A DNA stretch of 64,000 nucleotides from Geobacter sp. Its GTDB lineage: Bacteria > Desulfobacterota > Desulfuromonadia > Geobacterales > Geobacteraceae. A program made the position numbers and the translations under genes. The notes under the pieces were generated by a model. It had not been told where the DNA came from, did no database searches, and was given only the letters and a program-made list of their open reading frames with translations. Below, piece by piece: positions 1 through 8,041 of this stretch (its first letter is position 1; the number at the start of each line of letters is the position of its first letter). The stretch is taken from the NCBI GenBank assembly GCA_003490025.1, contig DNJC01000016.1:1-64000 (forward strand). Direction: 5' to 3'.

Positions 1-22
1 TTGAATTTCAACAACCTGCTAG

Positions 23-114
23 GCGCTTAACGAGGTGAAGGGGATGAAAGGGATGAAACCTTTGCAGGTTTTGCAATCCCCTTTATCCCCTTCATCACTG
101 TTAAGCGCTTTTTT
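23..114 (+). terminator. Large imperfect inverted repeat with T-run
   Basis: The arms at about 23-54 and 77-108 are reverse complements with only a few mismatches; the outermost 9 bp (GCGCTTAAC / GTTAAGCGC) match exactly. The right arm is followed by six T on the plus strand. It therefore reads as a strong terminator for a plus-strand transcript entering from outside the window. On the minus strand there is no T-run, so it is a weaker end for the zinc-ribbon gene at 117. The length of the arms also allows a small mobile palindromic element. Confidence 0.55.
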
Positions 115-116
115 GT

Positions 117-563
117 TTAGCTGGCGCTCCTGAGGAGCTTGCGCCCGTCCTTGAAGACGACCTCTACCTTCCCGGACTGGCAGGAGGCGATGACGCCCAT
201 CCCGAAGGTCGGATGTTTGATGAGGGTATTGATGCGGAACTTCCCTTCCATGTGGTACGGTGCGGCGAGGTCCGGGTCCAGGGGACGGAGCATCTCCTCC
301 CAGACCGTCTCGTTGGAGATGGCCGGGGCCTTGGCTGCCCTGGCGCGCGGGGTCTTCGGCTCTTTCTCGACCTTTGCTCCCTTCGCAGCGGCGACCTTTG
401 GCTCTTTCACAGGACGGTGGTTGTGCTCGCTGCCGCAGGTGTTGCACTTCACCCTCACCACCTGCCCCGCCACCATGGCGACGATCGTGTGGTTCAAAAG
501 TGCCTTGCAGCGCGTGCATTGCGAATCAACCATGTCTCCTGCCGCTAAAACTCTTCTCTCCAT
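117..563 (-). CDS. Zinc-ribbon protein of unknown function
   Basis: Not recognised as a named protein. Near the N-terminus it has two Cys-x-x-Cys pairs (CTRC and CNTC) separated by a hydrophobic stretch, as in a zinc ribbon. A Lys/Ala/Pro-rich linker follows, and the C-terminal part has HPTFGMGVI followed by a short beta-strand pattern, similar to small SH3/Tudor-like modules. The start is placed at the ATG preceded by GGGAGG (minus strand, about 7 bases upstream), giving 148 residues; an upstream in-frame ATG at 590 has no such site. Such proteins probably bind nucleic acid, but that is inference. It stands alone; the next minus-strand gene lies on its far side across about 370 bp. Confidence 0.6.
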   Translation of the reverse strand: MERRVLAAGDMVDSQCTRCKALLNHTIVAMVAGQVVRVKCNTCGSEHNHRPVKEPKVAAAKGAKVEKEPKTPRARAAKAPAISNETVWEEMLRPLDPDLAAPYHMEGKFRINTLIKHPTFGMGVIASCQSGKVEVVFKDGRKLLRSAS

Positions 564-935
564 TGGGCCTCCCTGACCTTTTATCCTCAAAGAAAAAGGG
601 CTTAACCGTTCGGCGGCTAAACCCCTTCCATGCGTTATCTGAACGCGGTGCGATGAGCCCCCGCAGTCTGCTACGTATCGTTGGTTTAAGCTTTACATCT
701 GGCGTCAGTGTGCCGTTGAAATATAAGAGATTTAGGCTTCAGATGCAAGGGAAAAAGCAGGCGGCGGGAACGAGTTACGGCCGCGTCTGGAGAGGATCTA
801 GCCCGGCAGGGGCTTATTTTTTCCTGCTGACTGGCGATGATCTTCAAGGGGAGGGTCGGGGTCAGCGCCATTAAGTTAAGGAGCTTGAGCCCTATCTGTC
901 TTGACAAAGCGGTCCCCGCCCCCGGAGGGGGAGGG
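564..935. other. Intergenic region without recognised features
   Basis: About 370 bp between the zinc-ribbon gene and the PAP2 gene. It contains only short imperfect GC-rich hairpins, around 606-628 and 914-936, the latter just downstream of the PAP2 stop codon. No RNA gene or convincing coding frame was seen on either strand. Confidence 0.4.
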
Positions 936-1601
936 TCAGGGAGGGGGGACTCGGCCGGAAGAAAGGTGCAACGGGTGGCGGAACAGCAACCGGAAGACGG
1001 CGAACTCCACCAGCGCCCCGACATAGGCGCCAACGATGACGTCGCTTACGAAGTGGTAGTCGGTAGCGACCAGGGCGACGCCGAGGAGGAGCGCGACGGT
1101 CAGACAAAGGGGGCGGCTTTTTGGATAGAAGCGCCACAGGGCGGCAAGGAGCGCGACGATGACCAGCATGTGCCCGGACGGGAAACCTTCGCAATGCTCC
1201 CGCATCTGAAACCAGTGGAAGCCGTAGAGGGACGGTTGCTCCAAAAACTGCCGCGTGTTCACCCTGCCGAAAACGATCTTCAGCAGGGTCTTCGCAAGGT
1301 ATGACGAGGGAGCCGCCCAGAGAACGACCCTGGCGAGGTTAGTGGTGGCGTCATAGATCCCCTTTCTGCTGCGCGTGAAGTACAACAGGAAAGAAACCAC
1401 CGTAGATAACAGCACGACCAACAGCAAAAGGTCGGGAATGGTCGAGGTCATCTGCGACCAGGTCGTATTGGCGTAAAAGTGGTACTTGACGAAGAGCGCG
1501 ACCGGGACGTCGAGGTAGCGGACGCAGAGGAAGGTGACCGGCGCCAGCAGCATCCCGAGGACGATAAAGAAGCGACTTTTGCTGTTGGTGCTTTCCGGCA
1601 T
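936..1601 (-). CDS. PAP2-family membrane phosphatase
   Basis: A 221-residue polytopic membrane protein. The phosphatidic acid phosphatase type 2 signature is visible in order: KIVFGRVNTR (motif 1), FPSGH (motif 2, with the catalytic His) and DYHFVSDVIVG (motif 3, with the His and Asp of the relay). Hydrophobic segments flank these motifs. Members remove phosphate from lipid phosphates such as phosphatidate, undecaprenyl pyrophosphate or phosphatidylglycerol phosphate; the substrate here cannot be told. It lies about 70 bp downstream of the DUF2325 gene on the same strand, so it may be the last gene of that transcript. Confidence 0.8.
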   Translation of the reverse strand: MPESTNSKSRFFIVLGMLLAPVTFLCVRYLDVPVALFVKYHFYANTTWSQMTSTIPDLLLLVVLLSTVVSFLLYFTRSRKGIYDATTNLARVVLWAAPSSYLAKTLLKIVFGRVNTRQFLEQPSLYGFHWFQMREHCEGFPSGHMLVIVALLAALWRFYPKSRPLCLTVALLLGVALVATDYHFVSDVIVGAYVGALVEFAVFRLLFRHPLHLSSGRVPPP

Positions 1602-1671
1602 GCCGTTCCTGGTGCGAGTGGAGTGGACAGAGAGGATACACTCCTATCACAAACGGGATCTGATATGAAGC

Positions 1672-1962
1672 TTAAAGTAGCTTGTCGCCAAGACACTTCA
1701 AGCAGTTTCGGAAGGTGCAGACGCCGCAGGCGTGGTGCATGAAGACCGGGATGTCCAGCGACTTCGCCACCTGCATCGCCTCGTTTTTCATCCGGTGAGA
1801 AACCTTGTTGGTGAAGATGACCAGGGCGTCGGCTTTTTTGAGTTTCGACGCGATGTTCGTCTGCGAACTGTTGAAAACCTGCAGCGACACCCCCGCTTGC
1901 GCTGCCTCCTCCTGGTAGTGTTTCCCCAGGCGGTCCATCCCTCCTATCACCGCTATGCACAT
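1672..1962 (-). CDS. DUF2325 family protein
   Basis: A 96-residue protein that opens with CIAVIGGMDRLG, the Rossmann-like glycine turn typical of DUF2325, and ends with a Cys-rich tail (HACGVCTFRNCLKCLG) that could bind metal or form disulfides. A strong ribosome site (GGAGGAGGGG) precedes the ATG. It starts 74 bp after the DUF3793 stop codon, so both are probably co-transcribed from the Fur-like promoter upstream. Function is unknown; in anaerobes DUF2325 proteins are often found near iron or redox genes, which is background knowledge and not shown here. Confidence 0.7.
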   Translation of the reverse strand: MCIAVIGGMDRLGKHYQEEAAQAGVSLQVFNSSQTNIASKLKKADALVIFTNKVSHRMKNEAMQVAKSLDIPVFMHHACGVCTFRNCLKCLGDKLL

Positions 1963-2036
1963 ATCCCCTCCTCCGATCCGCCACCTGCATCACTCCACGT
2001 CATGAAACGCCAACTAGATATCGACATCCACTTTCA

Positions 2037-2774
2037 TCAAGCCGTCAAAAAAAGGGGCTGCTGCGCGGGACGGGCCACTTCCCTTGCGGCGCCTTTCAGA
2101 CATTCGAGCGGGCTGCAGCCGGAAGCGAGCTGCAACGACATACGGCAACGGCACTCGCGGTGGTTTTCGGCAAGCCGCAGGCTCTGGTCCGGGTTCCCGA
2201 ATATCTTCCAGGGTCCCTGGCAGGTGAAGGAGAGCTGGGCCCATCCCATGAAACCGACGACATCCTTGAGCGGGTAACCGAGGAAGACCCCGATCTCGTG
2301 GGGAAAGCCCTCCCCTGCCACCCTCTTTTCCAGTTCTGAGAGCACTTTTTCGAACTCCTCCGGATGCGGGTACCCCGACTTCCCGAGGATGATGCGGACG
2401 CTCTTTTGCGCCAGGAGAGATCCCAGCGCTTCCTGCGAGTAGAGGAGCAGGAGCAGGGAGTTCCCCCGGTCGGCGAGCACCTTCACTTCCAGCCCGCTTT
2501 CCGCGATCAGCGCCGGGCCGTGCTGCTTCCAGAGCTGGTAGAGGTTGCGACCGCAGGAACGGCGCTTGTTGGTGAGGCATATCAGGTTCGCGGGTTTCGC
2601 CCCTTGCAATACTTCCGCCAGTTCGAGAACAAGGAACGAGGCGAGACAGTCGCGGTCCTCCGGGTAGCGAGTGGCAAGCTCCTGCCATGCCAGCCTCAGG
2701 TTACCGACCTTGGCGGATGCCGCTGTACCCGTTTCTGTCGAACTTTCATCTCCCCAGTAACCAAGAACAGCCAT
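2037..2774 (-). CDS. DUF3793 family protein
   Basis: The predicted protein has 245 residues from the ATG preceded by GGAGGG. Longer in-frame starts run back through a palindromic repeat and are rejected. The family pattern is seen in the central SLLLLLYSQEALG, then EIGVFLGYPLKDVVGFMG and a C-terminal FTCQGPWKIFGNP followed by a Cys pair (RECRCRM). DUF3793 proteins are common in anaerobes next to flavodoxins and iron-uptake genes, and their biochemical role is unknown. Upstream are a dispersed repeat and a Fur-box-like operator, so iron-repressed expression with the following DUF2325 gene is likely. Confidence 0.72.
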   Translation of the reverse strand: MAVLGYWGDESSTETGTAASAKVGNLRLAWQELATRYPEDRDCLASFLVLELAEVLQGAKPANLICLTNKRRSCGRNLYQLWKQHGPALIAESGLEVKVLADRGNSLLLLLYSQEALGSLLAQKSVRIILGKSGYPHPEEFEKVLSELEKRVAGEGFPHEIGVFLGYPLKDVVGFMGWAQLSFTCQGPWKIFGNPDQSLRLAENHRECRCRMSLQLASGCSPLECLKGAAREVARPAQQPLFLTA

Positions 2775-2808
2775 AAACCCTCCATCATTACTCAGATGTC
2801 TTTCCATT

Positions 2809-2860
2809 GTTCCTACGCTCCAGCGTGGGAACAGATCCCGGGACGCTCCCGCGTCCGGTT
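2809..2860. repeat. Dispersed palindromic element, copy 1
   Basis: A 52-bp unit made of a near-perfect palindrome (GTTCCTACGCTCC / AGCGTGGGAAC) followed by a smaller one (GGACGCTCCCGCGTCC). The copy at 59969-60020 matches it at 49 of 52 positions, and related single palindromes occur at 21679 and 60080. It lies between the Fur-like promoter and the DUF3793 start codon, so it would be carried in that mRNA leader. Confidence 0.8.
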
Positions 2861-2898
2861 TTTCGTTACTGGCAGTTCTGCCTGTTTCCAAAGCAGAG

Positions 2899-2926
2899 AT
2901 AATGCGATAATGAAAACCGTTATCAA
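2899..2926 (-). promoter_or_regulatory. Promoter overlapped by Fur-box-like operator
   Basis: GATAATGAAAACCGTTATC at 2906-2924 matches the classical 19-bp Fur box at 16 positions. On the minus strand TTGATA (2921-2926) and CATTAT (2899-2904) could serve as -35 and -10 with 16-bp spacing, so bound Fur would cover the promoter. This would give iron-repressed expression of the DUF3793-DUF2325 genes. The operator is clear by eye; the promoter boxes are weaker. Confidence 0.65.
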
Positions 2927-2995
2927 CTTATAGAGTGGATGATTCTGAAAGTCAAGAAGGAAATCAGTGACGGGATTATCAGTGTGGGCAAAGCC

Positions 2996-3025
2996 GCCCT
3001 CCAGACAGCTCAATGTCTGGAGGGC
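2996..3025 (-). terminator. Hairpin at the end of the T6SS operon
   Basis: A perfect 12-bp stem (GCCCTCCAGACA / TGTCTGGAGGGC) with a 6-base loop, just beyond the last small gene of the minus-strand T6SS cluster. Only a short T-rich tract follows, so it is a plausible but not canonical terminator. Confidence 0.6.
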
Positions 3026-3036
3026 GATTCGGAAAG

Positions 3037-3438
3037 TCAGGTCCTGCCCCAGGGTTCAGTCAGGTTGAGCGACCGCTTGAGAGCTTCGTCAGCCGCGGCT
3101 ATGTTGTCGGGATCGCCTATGACAGCTTCCACCCACTGGTTCATACCGTGGATCTTGCGCACCTCGGGGAAAGGACCGACCAATAGAGATTCCAGCTCGT
3201 TGCTTTTCTCCTCGAAATCCAGATCCAGGTACCAGAGTGCAAGCGCATACGAAGCGATGCCCTGTTCGGACTTGAGCCCTTTGCGCTCCGCCAGTTCAGT
3301 GGCAGCGACCAGAAACTCGTGACGTTCCTCCACATTTATCTCGTTGTAATCCTCCAGGTCCCGCAGGAATGTGGCGTCCAGCTTTTCCAGGAAAGCGGCG
3401 TGCGCCACGTCGTTCATCAACTCGGTTCTAATTTCCAT
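3037..3438 (-). CDS. Hypothetical protein, last gene of T6SS operon
   Basis: A 133-residue acidic protein of unknown family. It is mostly predicted helix with no signal peptide or membrane segment. Its start overlaps the end of the DUF4123 gene by 22 bases, which implies translational coupling and a linked role. By position it could be an effector partner, an immunity protein or a second adaptor for VgrG cargo; nothing in the sequence decides between these. Confidence 0.6.
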   Translation of the reverse strand: MEIRTELMNDVAHAAFLEKLDATFLRDLEDYNEINVEERHEFLVAATELAERKGLKSEQGIASYALALWYLDLDFEEKSNELESLLVGPFPEVRKIHGMNQWVEAVIGDPDNIAAADEALKRSLNLTEPWGRT

Positions 3439-3986
3439 GACACCTCCCCCAATCTCTCGTGGGGCTGCACGATGGATATTCTGTCCTCACGCAGCGCGTT
3501 GTCGACCAGAAGGAACCTTCGTCCGTTCCGAGGCTCCACTTCTTCCATCCAGTACCACTGCACCGGCCCGAATAACTCTTTCAGCTCCTCTACGCTGCAC
3601 TTAGGCAGATAATTCCTCAGCACCGCGGGATCGTAAAAGCGGAAGTAATAGACTTTCCCGCTGGCATCGGACACCTGCACGAACTTTCTGAAATGCTTCC
3701 GCAGTTCCGGGAGACCGGCTTTGGTTGTCCCAAAGATCCCCCAGCGCCTGCCCCAACCGTTGGTGAGGACCCAATCGGTGAACGCTGCGTTGCGATCGAG
3801 CAGCGCGAGGTAGGGAGCGACCTGCGCCATGTCCGGCTCCAGAGGTCCGCGATACAGACAGATGTACTCGGGGCTGAAGGAGTTGAGATGTGCAGGGAGC
3901 CCGGGCACCATCGCGCCATCCAATATGGCGAACACCGTGGTCGGCTCCTCGGAGAAGAGGTGCGCTTTCAGGTCGTTCAGCAGCAT
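3417..3986 (-). CDS. DUF4123 T6SS effector adaptor
   Basis: A 189-residue protein with the DUF4123 layout: an N-terminal FAILDGA strand, then LDRNAAFTDWVLTNGWG, WGIFGTTKAGLPELRKHFRKF and KVYYFRFYDPAVLRNYLP. Proteins of this family (Tap/TEC) bind a specific effector and load it onto VgrG. It lies about 47 bp downstream of vgrG and overlaps the next small gene, the usual position for an adaptor. No large effector follows it, so its cargo may be the lipase-like protein encoded upstream of vgrG, or something elsewhere in the genome. Confidence 0.8.
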   Translation of the reverse strand: MLLNDLKAHLFSEEPTTVFAILDGAMVPGLPAHLNSFSPEYICLYRGPLEPDMAQVAPYLALLDRNAAFTDWVLTNGWGRRWGIFGTTKAGLPELRKHFRKFVQVSDASGKVYYFRFYDPAVLRNYLPKCSVEELKELFGPVQWYWMEEVEPRNGRRFLLVDNALREDRISIVQPHERLGEVSWKLEPS

Positions 3987-4033
3987 GTGGTTTCACCCTC
4001 GTTTCCGGTCTCACGGACCGTTCGGTTTCACGT

Positions 4034-6085
4034 TCATGTGTCGCACAGCGGCGCCTTGCTCTGCGCCGCCGCTTTGAGCGCCGCAGCTTGCGGACCCAGA
4101 GTCACAGGTTCAGCCGCGGTCGATTCGTTCGAAGTTCCCGAACCGCTTTTGTCAGCTTCCCTCGGCTGGGCCGGTTCTTCAGCGGAGATACCGCAGCCGC
4201 AGGCAGGCGATCCGCCTTTGTTGATCGAGACACTGTTGCCCACGATGGTCACCCCGGCGGGATCGATGTTGATGAAGCTCCCTCCAACTTTCAGCGATAT
4301 CTGCCCTATCGATTCCAGGACCAGCTTGCTTCCCGCCTTTAGATGGATCTCCTGCCGGGCCTCCAGAGCGTGCTTCATGCCGACCTTCTGCTGCAGGTCC
4401 GCGTTCACTGTCACTGAAAGAGTTCCGTCAACCTTCTCGTTACGGTCTCCCGCTATCGTCAGGTGCAGGTCACCGGAAACTTTTTCATACCGGTTTCGCC
4501 CTACGACGAGGTGCCGGTCCTGCCCCACCCATTCAAGCGAATCGCCCTTGACCCGGTTGTCCTGTCGTTTTTCTGAGTGTATGAAGAGTTGCTCCTCGCC
4601 TTTCTTGTCCTCAAAGCGGATTTCGTTGCAACCCTCCCCTCCGGGCGTGGAGCTGGACTTGATGCCACTCCTGGTCCGCCCTTCAGGCAGTGGATACGGC
4701 GGCAAGTTCACCCCGTTGTAGAGTTGCCCCACTATTATGGGCCGGTCGGGATCCCCCTCCAGAAAATCTACGATTACCTCTTGCCCGACGCGCGGCAGGT
4801 GTAGCCCGCCCCAGCCGTTTCCCGCCCAGAGCTGGCTGACCCTGATCCAGCATGAGCTGTTGTCGTCTTTCTTCCCTTCACGGTCCCAGTGGAATTGAAC
4901 CTTCACACGACCGTGCCGGTCAGTGTAGATCTCCTCACCGGAAGGGCCGACGACGATGGCCGTCTGCGTCCCCTGCACCACCGGTTTCGGTGTAATGCGA
5001 GGCGGGCGGAACGGGAGAGTGTGGGGCAGACACTCGAAGTTGTTCTGGTAGGTCGATACGGCATCGGCATCGTACCCCTCGGTGGCATCGTGCCGGACCG
5101 ATAACAGGAGGTAATCCTTGTCGTCCAGATTCGGGTTGGAGTGATGTCGCAGCGTGAAGCGGTAGCCGCTGGCGAAGGCTCGGCAGTCGCTCCTGCCGGT
5201 GATGCTGATCGACTGTGCCTCCTCCTCTTCCATGCGTATCTTCGCAAGCCTGTCGCCGGCGGATCTTTTGTCGAAATTCCCCGGCGCGTCATAGATCTCC
5301 CGCTCGCCGGACTTTGCCTGTGCATCTTCCCGGACCTCCACGTTGAGGCCTGTGTTGGGCACCTTGAAGTTGAAGTCGTTAAGGGTGTATTTGGATGCCC
5401 GTATCTGCCGGGTTATTTCCAGAGCAAAGATCACATCCTCTTCACGGGCGGCATTTCCGCTCAACTGGCAGGACGCGGTCTTCTGATAAGGGCAAGGCTT
5501 GTTGGCGTCGGCGGTGTCGGCGAGGATCATGGTGTGCTTGTCTTTCTCGTGCTCGAAGAAATAGGAGATTCCCTCCTCCTCAAGCAAGCGCGACACGAAA
5601 TTGAAATCCGTCTCACGGTACTGGACGCAAAACTCTCTCTTTTCATAGCTCCCGCGCAGCTCCATCCTGTAGTCGGAGTACCCCCGCGCCTTGAATACCC
5701 TTTCCACTATCTCGGGGACGGAGAGGTTCTGGAAGATTTTGGAACCCGCGCTGTGAGCAAGCGTCCGGAACCAGGGGACCAAGGTCGCGCGGTAACAGGT
5801 AAAGCGTGCATCCTCGTCCCCCTCTCCCCCTACCGCACCTTGTGAGAAGCTTGAGATGATTCCGTTGAGGTACCGCTTGTTGCCATCCGCAAGGTTGATG
5901 GTCACCGTTACGATGCTGCCCATTATGGAGTTGAAGGAAATGGAGGGCCTTTCCGAGAGCAAGGAAAGTTCGAACTCGAAGCCGCGGGATATAGTTTCGG
6001 CGCCTGTGAAGCCTGACAGTAACAGGACGTTATCGCCGAGAGGTGTGGCGATCGAGATGAGTTTTTCATCCTGGGTGTATGCCAT
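4034..6085 (-). CDS. vgrG: T6SS spike protein VgrG
   Basis: A 683-residue VgrG. The N-terminal two thirds carry the gp27/gp5-like core: CVQYRETDFNFVSRLLEEEG is the conserved motif of the gp27-like domain, and GEEIYTDRHGRVKVQFHWDREG followed by CWIRVSQLWAGNGWGG and PRVGQEVIVDFLEGDPDRPI mark the OB-fold. A repetitive beta-helix needle follows (residues about 480-620), ending in a Ser/Ala/Pro-rich tail with a CGCG motif. No enzymatic extension is evident, so it is a structural spike that carries cargo by adaptor. It is read 10 bp after the ankyrin gene and is preceded by GAGG. Confidence 0.95.
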   Translation of the reverse strand: MAYTQDEKLISIATPLGDNVLLLSGFTGAETISRGFEFELSLLSERPSISFNSIMGSIVTVTINLADGNKRYLNGIISSFSQGAVGGEGDEDARFTCYRATLVPWFRTLAHSAGSKIFQNLSVPEIVERVFKARGYSDYRMELRGSYEKREFCVQYRETDFNFVSRLLEEEGISYFFEHEKDKHTMILADTADANKPCPYQKTASCQLSGNAAREEDVIFALEITRQIRASKYTLNDFNFKVPNTGLNVEVREDAQAKSGEREIYDAPGNFDKRSAGDRLAKIRMEEEEAQSISITGRSDCRAFASGYRFTLRHHSNPNLDDKDYLLLSVRHDATEGYDADAVSTYQNNFECLPHTLPFRPPRITPKPVVQGTQTAIVVGPSGEEIYTDRHGRVKVQFHWDREGKKDDNSSCWIRVSQLWAGNGWGGLHLPRVGQEVIVDFLEGDPDRPIIVGQLYNGVNLPPYPLPEGRTRSGIKSSSTPGGEGCNEIRFEDKKGEEQLFIHSEKRQDNRVKGDSLEWVGQDRHLVVGRNRYEKVSGDLHLTIAGDRNEKVDGTLSVTVNADLQQKVGMKHALEARQEIHLKAGSKLVLESIGQISLKVGGSFINIDPAGVTIVGNSVSINKGGSPACGCGISAEEPAQPREADKSGSGTSNESTAAEPVTLGPQAAALKAAAQSKAPLCDT

Positions 6086-6095
6086 TTTGAGATCC

Positions 6096-6908
6096 TCAGC
6101 GCTCGTCTCCAGGCTGGTTCTTCAGTTGTGCGCGCTTGGCCCGGATTTCCGCGGGGCTCAAAGCGGGGAACACGGCTCCCCGTTCTTTCATCATTTCCTT
6201 CAGATGAAGCACCTTGTTATGGGTAGGACTGCCGGGCTTGAACTTCTTCAAGTAAAACTCGACAGCATAGGCTGGGGTAACCTCACCACCTGCCTCGGTA
6301 TTAACGGAAGCACCTTTAAGAAGGAGCCACTCCGCTAGGTCATAGTCCTGTGCATCCATTGCCGCCATGAGGATTGTTGATCTTGCACCATCTTCAAGAT
6401 CAATTGGCGCACCACGTTCAAGCAGTAATTTCAAACACCGAGGACGAGGAATATCTACAGCACCAAATACCAGCGATTTCAGGACGTCCGGCGCTAAACT
6501 ATCGATAGGTTTTAGATCCAGCAAGAAGCTTAGCATCTCCATATTATCCAGCCTCATTGCAAACATCAGCGGTCTGCCCGGACCTTCTGTTTTCATCTCC
6601 GGGTCTGCACCAACAGCCATCAATATTCTTGCTGCCTGGCGGTTGTTTGCTGCAATGGCGTAGTGTAATGGTCGCAACCGGTTGTATTTGCTCTCAGGCG
6701 GTCCTTCATCATTCGGATTAGCACCTTCATTCACCAGTTGCTGTGCCATTGACATATTTCCTGTCATTGCTGCAGTCACCAATAAATGGGTTTTTGAACT
6801 AAAGTAGTACTGAGCTGGCTCTAACTTAAATATCTGTGCAGCGTCTGCAGTTGTAATAGGCATAAATATTCCCCCTAAAATCACAAAAAGAATTTGCATA
6901 ATCGTCAT
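6096..6908 (-). CDS. Periplasmic ankyrin-repeat protein, probable immunity protein
   Basis: A 270-residue protein with an N-terminal signal-like hydrophobic segment (about residues 4-23, ending ADAAQ) followed by several ankyrin repeats (PLHYAIAANNRQAARILMAVGADP, TILMAAMDAQDYDLAEWLLLKGASVN). Its start codon shares one base with the stop of the lipase-like gene (TAATG), so the two are translationally coupled. Ankyrin-repeat partners are known for several T6SS lipase effectors, where they neutralise the enzyme in the periplasm. The base composition is visibly more AT-rich than the core T6SS genes, as expected for exchangeable effector cargo. The immunity role is inferred from context. Confidence 0.75.
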   Translation of the reverse strand: MTIMQILFVILGGIFMPITTADAAQIFKLEPAQYYFSSKTHLLVTAAMTGNMSMAQQLVNEGANPNDEGPPESKYNRLRPLHYAIAANNRQAARILMAVGADPEMKTEGPGRPLMFAMRLDNMEMLSFLLDLKPIDSLAPDVLKSLVFGAVDIPRPRCLKLLLERGAPIDLEDGARSTILMAAMDAQDYDLAEWLLLKGASVNTEAGGEVTPAYAVEFYLKKFKPGSPTHNKVLHLKEMMKERGAVFPALSPAEIRAKRAQLKNQPGDER

Positions 6909-8014
6909 TATTTGCTCCTGTTGTCTTTACAGCTTTTTAAAGCTGATTCATCAGAAGTTTTACTTTTTTCAGTTGAGTTAATGACCTCATCCATGCCATG
7001 TAAATATTCGTCGTATTTCTCAGCACCATCTATTTTTTTGTCATTTTTTAGCTGCTTAAAGTAATCCACATCATGTGAAGGCATGATGTCTCGCTTGATG
7101 CCGACGGCATCGTGCGCAAGCATAGATACCCCTTTGGACTTCAAAAAGCACTCCTGCGTCTTAGTTAAAACTTCACCCTTAACACGAATAGCGGTGATCT
7201 TTTCAGCCTCAGCCGCCACATGGTCCAAGTCTTGGGTGTACCGTGCTACCGTTGCGGGATGTAGCCCCGCAGCATTATAGGTCGAAGCACTCAGGCCGCT
7301 GCCGCCTTGAACGGCGCTAGCCAATCCTCCACCAAGAGAGTGGCCAACGATATGTACAGAAGCTCCGCGCATAGCCAAGCGATTACCGATCTTCACAGCC
7401 TTTCTGTAGTATGGAGCTTCCGCATTTGCATCTTGAGAAAAGTTATTGTTCCAATCTTCCTCATCTGCGGTAGAACCACGTAATGCCAACACAGCGCTTG
7501 GCTTTGAATTCGGCCCCCAAACTGACGGATCTTTGATATACACAGCAGCTTTAAACTTAGTGCCATCAGGTGAAAGCATCTCATCATCCAGCCCCATCTT
7601 TTCTAATTGCTCCGCCGTTGGCTTCAGGAACCCCGGCGGCGGGTTGTCGCGCAGTTCGGGGGGGGCGTCGGGATCGTTGGCCAGATAGACGTGCTTGGCG
7701 CAACGCATGTTCTCTACTTCGTCCATGTCCTTGCGCAAGCGCGCCGCTTCCGCGGCATGCCTCGGGCAGGCTACGACCTCACCGTTCACCAATGCCAGGC
7801 GTTCCTTGCGCCGCGCCGCCTTCGCATTGGTGATGCATTCCTGGGAAGTGGTGATTGGCTGTGAGGAAAGTTCACCGAGTATGGATTCGCGCGCTACCAC
7901 ATACTCATGCTGCCTCATGGCGTCGGTCTTGCGCGCCTGAGCCGCCTGCAGCTCACTGGACTTTTTGCTGGCCAACACGGGAGCCAGTTGCCTCTTTACG
8001 GGGTCTGCGTACAT
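6908..8014 (-). CDS. Candidate T6SS lipase effector
   Basis: A 368-residue protein with an alpha/beta-hydrolase C-terminal half. The nucleophile elbow HIVGHSLGGG puts the catalytic Ser at about residue 226 (GxSxG). The strand before it, VLALRGSTADEEDW at about 175-187, looks like the oxyanion region of class 3 lipases, and SHDVDYF near residue 313 offers a His. The N-terminal 120 residues are charged and helical with scattered Cys, and there is no signal peptide, which fits delivery by T6SS. It sits between tssG and its putative ankyrin immunity gene, upstream of vgrG. The lipid substrate is unknown. Start chosen at an ATG with GGAG five bases upstream. Confidence 0.78.
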   Translation of the reverse strand: MYADPVKRQLAPVLASKKSSELQAAQARKTDAMRQHEYVVARESILGELSSQPITTSQECITNAKAARRKERLALVNGEVVACPRHAAEAARLRKDMDEVENMRCAKHVYLANDPDAPPELRDNPPPGFLKPTAEQLEKMGLDDEMLSPDGTKFKAAVYIKDPSVWGPNSKPSAVLALRGSTADEEDWNNNFSQDANAEAPYYRKAVKIGNRLAMRGASVHIVGHSLGGGLASAVQGGSGLSASTYNAAGLHPATVARYTQDLDHVAAEAEKITAIRVKGEVLTKTQECFLKSKGVSMLAHDAVGIKRDIMPSHDVDYFKQLKNDKKIDGAEKYDEYLHGMDEVINSTEKSKTSDESALKSCKDNRSK

Positions 8015-8041
8015 GGGCGCTCCATGGACGATGATATTTAT

